Source: Leptospira paudalimensis (lineage in GTDB: Bacteria; Spirochaetota; Leptospiria; Leptospirales; Leptospiraceae). From it: a stretch of DNA of 64,000 nt. The translations under genes and the position numbers were made by a program. A model generated the notes under the pieces. That model ran no database searches. It was not told where the DNA came from and saw only the letters and a program-made list of their open reading frames with translations. The stretch lies in assembly GCF_026151345.1 (NCBI RefSeq), contig NZ_JAMQPR010000003.1, forward strand, positions 1 through 64,000. Direction: 5' to 3'. How positions within the stretch are numbered: position 1 is the first letter of the stretch; every line of letters begins with the position of its first letter. This document shows positions 50,935 to 59,000 of this stretch, in pieces.

Positions 50935-51618
50935 GTTATTCCTTTTGAATTAAATACTGACAGGATTCTGTAAAAATAAATTCTTCTGGTATAAAAAGTC
51001 AATTTAGAAATCCATATTTCTTCTTCTTATTTCATAATTTTTAAGAACAGAACTTTCTGGTTTATGAACCTCATTTCAATCTAGAAGGGTAACATCCAAT
51101 GTCGAATCAAGTTTTTAATGAATCAAAATCCATTCTATTAATTTTTATTAGAGTTCAATTTAGATTGCTACAAATTGCTTAAGGAGAAATATCTAGGATG
51201 CTTAGATTTTTTTATCAACTTTATTTTGATAATTGTATCTTCCTATAGAAAGTTTGGTTTTTGATTTTGAATCATTTAATTTTAATTAAATTTAAAAACG
51301 AACATCTTGCGAAGAGGTAGAATCTACTTCGATTACATTTACTTTTGAAGCATTATTTTGATTTGAGATACTATCTATTATGAAGCAATATGGCACTTCC
51401 TATAATGTATATTATGTCGCATTAGATATGGACAATGTTTTGAGTGTACTCGTACATCCTTTACAGTTTTCGATAGTCAAACTTCTCTATAAGAATGCTT
51501 GCCACTCACATGCGTTATACATTTCCTAAAAAAGTTGCAGAATCACTAAAACTAAATGGACACCAAACATTAGTTTTTTACTTTTAAGTGAATTAAAAAC
51601 AATGATGGAATATTATAA
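50935..51618. other. 684-bp gap without a confident gene
   Basis: Very AT-rich. A 49-codon frame (51380-51529, MKQYGTSYNVYYVALDM...) has no ribosome site and is not called. Promoters for the divergent lipoprotein genes on each side should lie here, but I saw no distinct repeat or strong hairpin. Confidence 0.4.
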
Positions 51619-52743
51619 ATGTTAAACAGAATTTTTTCACTATTCTTTCTGATTTTCTTAGTCGCCAATTGTAAAAAAAATGAATCGAACGATGATTTAA
51701 CCACATTTTTATTCCTGCAACTTGCAACACAACCGACAAGCACGGCCGTAGTTTCAACGTTCGCTGGACAAGCCACTTCTGGTTTGGTTGATGGAACGGG
51801 GACTGCTGCAAAGTTTAAAAACCCGAATGGCATTGCCTTCGATAGTGCTGGGAATATGTATGTTGCCGATACAGGTAACCATTGTATTCGCAAAATTACA
51901 AGTGCAGGTGTTGTCACTGTTTTTGCCGGATCTGATACAGGTGTTTCAGGTTTAACGAATGCGACTGGAACTGCCGCCAGATTCAATGAACCATTTGGGA
52001 TTGTTGTCGATAGTGCTGGAAATGTTTATGTTGGTGATTCTATCAATATGTTGATTCGAAAAATCACTAGTGCAGGTGTTGTCACGACTCTTGCAGGTGG
52101 TAATGGCGGAACTGGTGCAGTTGATGGAACAGGTGCCGCTGCTAAGTTCGACCAACCGAAAGGACTTGCGATTGATAGTGCTGACAATATATATGTTGCC
52201 GATAGCCAAAATGATGCCATTCGTAAAGTCACAAGTGCTGGTGTTGTAACTACAATTGCAGGCTCAACACTCTCTGTTTCAGGATTTGTCGATGGAACTG
52301 GAACCTCTGCTAGATTCACTCGTCCAACTGGCATTGCTGTAGATAGTACGGGAAATCTTTACGTGGGAGATACTGATAATAATGCAATTCGAAAAATCAC
52401 TAGTGCAGGTGTTGTAACGACATTAGCAGGTTCGTCCACAGGACTTTCCGGATATGTGAATGCTTCTGGTACAGCTGCTAGGTTCACGCAACCTATTGGA
52501 ATCACTTTGGATAGTTCAGGTAATCTTTATGTATCTGACTCTACAAATAGCGCAATTCGTAAAGTAACTAGTGCTGGCGTAGTGACTTCCATAGCTGGTG
52601 CAATCACGCGTATTTCTGGATTTGTAGACGGAATTGGATTCAACTCGAGATTTAACCAACCTTATGGAATTGCCACTGATAGTAACGGACACTTATTTGT
52701 TGGTGATTACGGAAATAATGCGATACGAAAAATCGTTCCCTAA
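51619..52743 (+). CDS. NHL-repeat lipoprotein (six-bladed propeller)
   Basis: 374 residues. Signal peptide with lipobox LVANC (cysteine at about residue 18). From about residue 45, six units of about 55 residues repeat: GTAARFNxPxGIAxDSAGNxYVADTxNxxIRKITSAGVVTTxAG in abbreviated form. These NHL repeats fold as a beta-propeller used for binding or catalysis. The DNA repeats are well conserved too (for example AGTGCAGGTGTTGT in several units), which invites recombination. Surface or periplasmic location is likely. Such proteins are frequent in Leptospira. Confidence 0.88.
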   Translation: MLNRIFSLFFLIFLVANCKKNESNDDLTTFLFLQLATQPTSTAVVSTFAGQATSGLVDGTGTAAKFKNPNGIAFDSAGNMYVADTGNHCIRKITSAGVVTVFAGSDTGVSGLTNATGTAARFNEPFGIVVDSAGNVYVGDSINMLIRKITSAGVVTTLAGGNGGTGAVDGTGAAAKFDQPKGLAIDSADNIYVADSQNDAIRKVTSAGVVTTIAGSTLSVSGFVDGTGTSARFTRPTGIAVDSTGNLYVGDTDNNAIRKITSAGVVTTLAGSSTGLSGYVNASGTAARFTQPIGITLDSSGNLYVSDSTNSAIRKVTSAGVVTSIAGAITRISGFVDGIGFNSRFNQPYGIATDSNGHLFVGDYGNNAIRKIVP

Positions 52744-52754
52744 AATTTAAGAAC

Positions 52755-52811
52755 AATTGTAAGCTATCTGACTCATGGGAATATTTTTCCAAAGTCAGGT
52801 ATGCTACAATT
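52755..52811. repeat. Long imperfect inverted repeat between NHL and TPR genes
   Basis: Outer arms AATTGTA / TACAATT, then CTGACT / AGTCAG and inner TGGGAA / TTTCCA make a long stem of about 57 nt with small internal loops. It lies 11 bp after the NHL gene stop. No T-run follows, so it may be an RNA-processing or mRNA-stabilising hairpin, or a bidirectional terminator. Confidence 0.55.
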
Positions 52812-52882
52812 CCATATTCATAAATAACTAATAATTTCAAATCAAATCGATCTTATTTTGCTGATACCAGGAGATTTCTTTC

Positions 52883-53434
52883 ATGAAAAAAATATATATT
52901 CTTTGTCCGTTATTATTCACTTTATTTTGTTCGAATGCAGATCATTCAAATGACCAAAAAAAAGAAGCATTGGAACTCAATAAAAAAGCAATCTCAGTAG
53001 CGAGTTACAATCCCAAAGAAGCTTTGGAACTATTCCGAAAAGCTGCAAGTTTAGATCCAAAAAATGTTGATTATATCAATAACCAGGGAGCAATTTTATT
53101 AACGTTAAAGGAATATGAAAAAGCAATTCCCCTTTTCAAATCAGCAATCCAATTGGACGAAAAATACGCCAGAGGACATTACAATTTAGGAGTTTGTTAT
53201 TCAGAGATGGGTGATTACAATTCCTCTGTCAAAAATTATAAAAAAGCAATTTTATATTCACCAGGCGGGGAAAATCTTGAAGCTCGGTTTAATTTAGGTG
53301 CTGCCTATGCAAAATTGAAGAAAAAAAAGGAAGCCATTCAAGAATTCAAATTATTCCTTTCAAAAGCACAACCATCAAATAACCAAGCGATTGAAGAAGC
53401 CAAAAAGCGTATTAAGGAATTAGAAAAAAAATAA
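52883..53434 (+). CDS. TPR-repeat lipoprotein
   Basis: 183 residues. Signal peptide ends in LFTLFC, a lipobox-like site (cysteine at about residue 16). About three tetratricopeptide repeats follow: NPKEALELFRKAASLDPKN, EYEKAIPLFKSAIQLDEKYARGHYNLG and DYNSSVKNYKKAILYSPG, then an extra helix pair. TPRs mediate protein binding in the periplasm. AGGAGA precedes the ATG. It is convergent with the membrane-protein gene after it. Confidence 0.85.
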   Translation: MKKIYILCPLLFTLFCSNADHSNDQKKEALELNKKAISVASYNPKEALELFRKAASLDPKNVDYINNQGAILLTLKEYEKAIPLFKSAIQLDEKYARGHYNLGVCYSEMGDYNSSVKNYKKAILYSPGGENLEARFNLGAAYAKLKKKKEAIQEFKLFLSKAQPSNNQAIEEAKKRIKELEKK

Positions 53435-54124
53435 TCATTCCATTGTCAAATAACCGACGATTAAGAGGAAGATAATGCATGGAAACATGCTTATCAAAAC
53501 TCTTTTTCGTAGACTTATGTTTGTTAACAGTTTCCCAATCCGAATTACTAAATAAAAACTCAGCAAAAAACTTATCAATAGAAGGTATACATTTAAACTA
53601 ACAAATAATTGACGAATCCAGTGATTCGCTTCAAGTTGATTTGTCAAATTATAGCTATAAGTTAGATTCATGATGATCATTGTAACTTGCCATGGCAAAA
53701 AAGAAATGAAGGCAAATACTGAAGAAATTTTCCATCCTAATGTATCTTCGCCAATGACAAAACCAGCTAATTTATAAGAAATAACAAGTGCCAAAACGTA
53801 AGAGGAAATTAATAGAAAAATGATCAACTGGTTTAATGGATATTGATTCAATAGATAAAGAGTATAACTTATTTCTTTTAATGGTTCCAAAATTTCAATT
53901 GGTAACTTCTGTTTTTCATATAGTTTAAACCAAACGACATTAAAAAAATTTGTGATGAACATGATCACAAGTTGAATGCACAAAATTGAATACAAACTAA
54001 ACTTGAATAAATCCTTTGCCTCATTGTAATGGATAGTATTTTGTTTTTTCGTGAAAATGAGTTTGAAATTATAGAGAAAAAAGTAAACTCCTCTGTCCCA
54101 AGTATTCTTAAATTTTTCGATCAT
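53435..54124 (-). CDS. Polytopic membrane protein
   Basis: 229 residues from ATG 54124, which overlaps the MORN gene stop by 17 bp; a start at 54163 would overlap more. About five transmembrane segments are seen (FSLYSILCIQLVIMFITNFF; LNQLIIFLLISSYVLALVI; ISSVFAFISFLPWQVTMII; LNVYLLLISFLLSFYLVI; VLISMFPCIIFLLIVGYL). This layout recalls Yip1-type proteins but no motif settles it. Co-transcribed with the MORN protein. Confidence 0.65.
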   Translation of the reverse strand: MIEKFKNTWDRGVYFFLYNFKLIFTKKQNTIHYNEAKDLFKFSLYSILCIQLVIMFITNFFNVVWFKLYEKQKLPIEILEPLKEISYTLYLLNQYPLNQLIIFLLISSYVLALVISYKLAGFVIGEDTLGWKISSVFAFISFLPWQVTMIIMNLTYSYNLTNQLEANHWIRQLFVSLNVYLLLISFLLSFYLVIRIGKLLTNISLRKRVLISMFPCIIFLLIVGYLTME

Positions 54125-54761
54125 CTTTCCAATTCCCTTTTTCCAAGATTTCGCCTTTTCCATTTTCTAAATGGCCTATCCCATTTCGTTTCCCACTCTG
54201 AGCTTGACCAATGTAACGTTTCCCTTCGGGATAAAACAGAATTCCATATCCTGAAATGAGTTTTCCTTTTTGGTAGAAACCACTCCATTTTTTACCTTCG
54301 TAACCTAACAAGGCCTCACCTTCTAAAACATCTTTCACCCATTTCCCTTGGATGGAATATCGACCTATCGTAAACTTCCCAAATCCTTCCCGTTTGTTTT
54401 TACGAAACTTGCCAGAAAAAATATTTTGGTCCGGGTAAGTATAAATTCCATACCCCTCGATTTGGCCCATTTCCCAATCGCCTTCAAAGACAGCTTTGTC
54501 TTTGAATTCCATTTTCCCTTTCCCATTGGGAATTTTGTTGCTAAGTTGGCCTGAATAGATTTCACCACTCGGATATTGGATCTTACCAAAACCACTCGAA
54601 CAATCACCCGACAAACAGACAATTGTATCGGAAAATTGGTTTTCGCGGTATTTGCGATTGGCATAGAAAATGGCGCCGACGAGGAAGATGGCAAAACCAA
54701 TTGAGAAGATGATTTTCTGGGTTTGGGAAAGGTGATGGAAGGAGGTTAACTTAAATTTCAT
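54108..54761 (-). CDS. MORN-repeat membrane-anchored protein
   Basis: 217 residues. An N-terminal transmembrane anchor (IIFSIGFAIFLVGAIFYAN) is followed by about six MORN units of roughly 20-23 residues: GFGKIQYPSGEIYSGQL, GKGKMEFKDKAVFEGDW, GYGIYTYPDQNIFSGKF, GFGKFTIGRYSIQGKW, GYGILFYPEGKRYIGQA. MORN repeats bind lipid or protein and shape membranes. The translation overlaps the downstream polytopic protein, so the pair probably works together. Confidence 0.85.
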   Translation of the reverse strand: MKFKLTSFHHLSQTQKIIFSIGFAIFLVGAIFYANRKYRENQFSDTIVCLSGDCSSGFGKIQYPSGEIYSGQLSNKIPNGKGKMEFKDKAVFEGDWEMGQIEGYGIYTYPDQNIFSGKFRKNKREGFGKFTIGRYSIQGKWVKDVLEGEALLGYEGKKWSGFYQKGKLISGYGILFYPEGKRYIGQAQSGKRNGIGHLENGKGEILEKGNWKDDRKI

Positions 54762-55386
54762 TTTTTAAATAAGAAGTTCTATGGATCAGACAATACATAC
54801 CTGACTTAGTTTTTCAAGTAATTATAGTTAATATTTTTTATCAAGGCAAATGAACTATTTCAGCAAATAAATACTTTTCTTTTTTGTTGTTATATTTACT
54901 CATTTTTGAAAGCAGATAACTCTCACTCGACATAACATAATTTGCTTTAGAAAAATAATATCTGCTCTTGCAAAGCCATCGGCAAATATATAACGATAAT
55001 CTGATTTATCACTTTACTCTGACTTGATTCTTATTTTCGTTCCTATATTCCAGGTTAAAATTATAGTAACAAATTTTTAATCATTTAACATATTAAATTT
55101 TGAATCAAAAATAATTTCAAAAATAGCCTCTCTTTTTTGTATTACAATTCAGGCACATATAGTGTTTTAGACAATATCTATAGCGCCGACTGAATTCGCA
55201 AAAGTGACAGTTAGTATTATGAATAAGTAACCAACTAAAAGATTTCTACGGAATATAAAGTCTGATTATAGAAGATCCTTGCGGCCAACTTGCATAAGAT
55301 TAGAGGAGAATCTCTCGCAGGATACGGACTCGCTAAGGTAAAACACAAATTTAGAAGTGTTTCGTTATCTGAGTATCCATTCTAAA
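54762..55386. other. 625-bp gap without a confident gene
   Basis: AT-rich, no sizeable frame and no ribosome-site-linked start. I see no palindrome copy and no strong hairpin; it should contain the promoter of the MORN gene. Confidence 0.4.
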
Positions 55387-56082
55387 TTACTGCATACCTA
55401 AGATAGTATCTAATGCTCGCACATCTTTTTCATCAAAGTCAAAATCAGTAAGTGGGGGAGCATCTTTTTCTAATTTGTAGAGCTTATATGCCTCTTTTGC
55501 ACTCTCAAGGAATTCTTTCGATTCAATATGTCCATGTCCAAAGAACATTGGTCGAGCTATGTCTGGATGTATTAAAAAAAATAATTTATCATTTCTAGAA
55601 CGAAGATAGATAATTTCAGGTGTCATATCTGGTTCTTTTGATAACACAAAACTAAGGCGACAATCACGGAACTCCTTCGTAAACTTGATGCAATATACTT
55701 CTTTTAGAGTATCAATTCCCGCAAAAAAATCAACTTGTAAATGAGAGACAAATCTCCCTGCTTCTTTTTCAAAGAAAATGCCTAAGTAAGTTCGACCTGC
55801 TTGTTTTTGTATAACCTCATAAAAATCATAAACCTTAATTTTCCCTTCTTGATCGCAAATCTCTTTTATAAAGCGATTCGGATCAACTTTTTGGTACTTT
55901 TCATAAGGAATTTCAAAAACTCGAACTATTTCATTTCTATTGAATAAAGAATTCTCTTCTTCTAATAATATTTTTTGTGATACGGGTTTTGTCTGCTTTA
56001 ATTGTGTTTTTTCCTCACACACAGGCAATAGAACAAAAACCAGAAAAAAAGGTAGAAGCTTAAAATTATATCTTCGTAGCAA
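55387..56082 (-). CDS. Putative lipoprotein downstream of the M23 protein
   Basis: 231 residues if translation starts at TTG 56082, which has GGAG 10-15 bases upstream and gives a signal peptide (LLRRYNFKLLPFFLVFVLLPVC) ending in a lipobox cysteine. The longer ATG frame at 56148 lies inside the preceding gene and lacks a signal. The mature part is mixed alpha/beta with no family known. It overlaps the end of the long M23 gene by 17 bp, so they are coupled and may act together. Confidence 0.65.
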   Translation of the reverse strand: MLRRYNFKLLPFFLVFVLLPVCEEKTQLKQTKPVSQKILLEEENSLFNRNEIVRVFEIPYEKYQKVDPNRFIKEICDQEGKIKVYDFYEVIQKQAGRTYLGIFFEKEAGRFVSHLQVDFFAGIDTLKEVYCIKFTKEFRDCRLSFVLSKEPDMTPEIIYLRSRNDKLFFLIHPDIARPMFFGHGHIESKEFLESAKEAYKLYKLEKDAPPLTDFDFDEKDVRALDTILGMQ

Positions 56083-59000
56083 GACCCAATTTCTCCAAAG
56101 CTTCCATGTCTTCCTTAGTTGGGTTTGGTAAAGAAACCCATTTACCATCTTTCTTTTTCATAATCTCTACATGAGTGTGTTCTCCAGTTTCGCCTACTGC
56201 CTTTCCGCTGTTACCACTGAGGCAAACAGCTTGACCTGCATATATGTCTTGACCTTTTTCAACGAGTATTTTGCTACTATGGGAAATGGAAAATCCGTAT
56301 TCACTATTTTCATCCCCAGCTTGGATAACTACTCTTTGTCCATATGCATATCCAGCGTAAGGACTCCGCAAGTTATTTTCAACTCGCACATCAACAACTT
56401 TTCCATTCACTGGGAAACCTATGATTGTCCCTGTTTTCGATGCTACATCGAATCCTTCGTGTTTTTTTCCCTCCTTTCCGGTTACTAGATCCCGCCTTGG
56501 TCCAGGTGAGCTGGTAACCGGATCATTTGGGTTGCCTGGCATTGTAATGAAATATCCATTCAACTCATGAGTTCGAATAAAACCATTACCTTCTTCTTTT
56601 CCCTGGCCTTGGTAAGTTGAAATCTCCTTCTCAACAACAGTGCGAGTATTTGTAATAGAGTCTTCTGGTTGGATATTCAACAATTTTTGATCATTTAGAT
56701 AAAAGGCAGCCATAGCTCTATTGGTATTGATTGACTCATAAGAAGAGCCCTTCTCATCGAATAAGTCTATAAAAGCACTTTTTTGCATTTCGGTTAGAGG
56801 TTGTTTTTTGAACATCCCCATTTCTTCTGCCTTTATCAGAAGGATCTGAGATTCGAACTTGTAAACCTCTGCTTTCGCATTCTTGACTTGTTGCTTAAGT
56901 TTTGAAATTTCTTCTGTCTCTTTCTTTAATTCCTGCTTTATTTGATTTTTTGTTAACTTAGGAACAGAATTCTTCAATTCAGTCTCTTTTTGAGTAAATT
57001 CACCCTCTTTCTTTTGCAGATTCTCTTTCAAAGTAACAAGATCACGTTTCGGCTCTACCAGAGAGCTGTCCAACTTGGCTATCTTATCGATATTTTCTTT
57101 CTTTTGAACGGTAAACTTTAAAATATTTGCTTTTATACTGGCCAAGCTTTCCATCTGCGTTGGACTCAATTCATATTTTGCTACTTGGACTGTGTAACTA
57201 TCAGGTAAACTAGGCTTTCCATCTCCATTAATATTAACTGCTTGTCTCTCCGTCACAACGACATCGCCATTTGATCCTGATGTTGGTGTATCTGTACCTT
57301 CTTCAGAAGATCCCTCACTGTCTTCTATCGATCCTTCTTCGTATTCTGAATCTTCATACTCCTCATCACTTACATCTTCTGATGCGTCTTCGTTTTCCTC
57401 GAATTCATACTCCTCTTCTTCCTTTCTTCCAATTGTGAGAAGATAAGCACCTAACATTCCAGAGAGTCCTATGGCCGCAAGGTCCCCAGGGTAGGAATTG
57501 AGAAAGTCGATAAATCCATTGACTTCATCAATCGCAAGACCCGCAGTTAAGTCAGCAAAGGCTTCTTGGGTGACTCCGTAAGTGAGAGGATTTGTCAGAT
57601 CGATTGAATTGATGAGTTCCTCTGGGGTAGATCCATTGATTGTCGTATTTCCATTGGAATCGACAGAAACTTGTTCTCCATCAATTTCTGTAGTAACACT
57701 GACTCCATTTGGACCAACTCCAACGACTGTACCACCAGCATCTACACTACCCGACACGTTTCCATTTGAATCAAGATTTACGGACGTCGCTACTCCTCCT
57801 GCAGTACTTGTAAGAGAAGCACCATCTGGTCCTACTTGGACATTTGTTGTCCCATTGGTAGCAACGACTGTAGTTCCTTCCCCTGAGCCAAAACTAACTC
57901 CATAAGTGACACCTGCAGTGCCGGAAGTCACATTTCCGCTAAACTCGCCATCAGCACCAACATTTACAGTAGTCGTTGCTCCACCTACAGTTGTATTGAT
58001 TGCCAATCCATCTGGACCTAAAACCGCATTTGTCGTTCCTGTGTTGACAGTGATGACTGTTGGCTCCCCTGTTCCAAAGCTAACACCATAATTTGAAGAG
58101 GGGCTATTGATGACAGTCACTCCACCACCTACATTGCCATTAAAATCCACACCTACGGTTGCAACAGCATTCCCAACCGTTGTTGCAACTCCAACTCCTC
58201 CTGTGCCAACTTGAACTGCGGTTCCGTTGCCCACATTTCCTACCAAAGTTACTTCCGTTGCTTGGCCTGATCCAAAACTTGCACCAAACCCAACTTCCGG
58301 CACATAAGGAACTGGAAGGTTTACATTTCCTGAATATTCACCATTCGAATTTAAATTCACAGACACTGGAGAAGGGCCTGTCCCCCCCCCAACTAATGTG
58401 TAACCAACATTACCAGATACCACACCATTTGAAGTGATACCTACTCCAGCATTAACTCCACCAGTCGTAACGACTCCCAATGATGCCCCAAAACTTCCGT
58501 TATTTTCTGTAACATTAAATCCGACACCGAAAGCAGCACCAGATACGGCAACACCGTTGACGAATCCGGCAGCGGCACCATCCATCCCACCTAATTCATA
58601 CCCAGCTGCTGTCTGCACTACAGTATTTACAGCTACAGCAGTCATTGCATAACCTGATCCCAAAACTGCACTTATTCCTGACATTGCCATCGAAGGAAGG
58701 CTTGCAACAAAAGTAGGAAGAGTTGTTGTCACAAATGTCCCGACTGCTGAAGCAGCAGATGCAACTGAGCTGACAACAGCACTCCCGATACTTCCCACAA
58801 TGCTAGTAGAAGTTGTGGCAACTGTAGCAGTGGTCGCAGCTGCGGCGGTTCCTCCTCCTCCTGCTACTGCACTTGCTCCAGCGCTTGCTGGTCCGACCCC
58901 TGCCCCTGCGGTACAAACAGTAACAACAACGGCTGCTGCCACTGCAACGACTGTGGCTACGGTTTGAATTGTTTTCTTCCTAGCCGCTTCTTTTTTGGCT

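Noticed and set aside
51380..51529. 49-codon frame before the NHL lipoprotein
   Set aside because: No Shine-Dalgarno site and no signal peptide or motif; judged chance in AT-rich DNA.
51800..52740. Periodic DNA repeats as a CRISPR or minisatellite
   Set aside because: The periodicity follows the NHL protein repeats in frame; units vary and lack constant repeat-spacer structure.
57582..58652. Rightward open frames inside the long M23 gene
   Set aside because: They are antisense shadows of the glycine/threonine-rich repeats, proline/threonine-rich with no ribosome sites.
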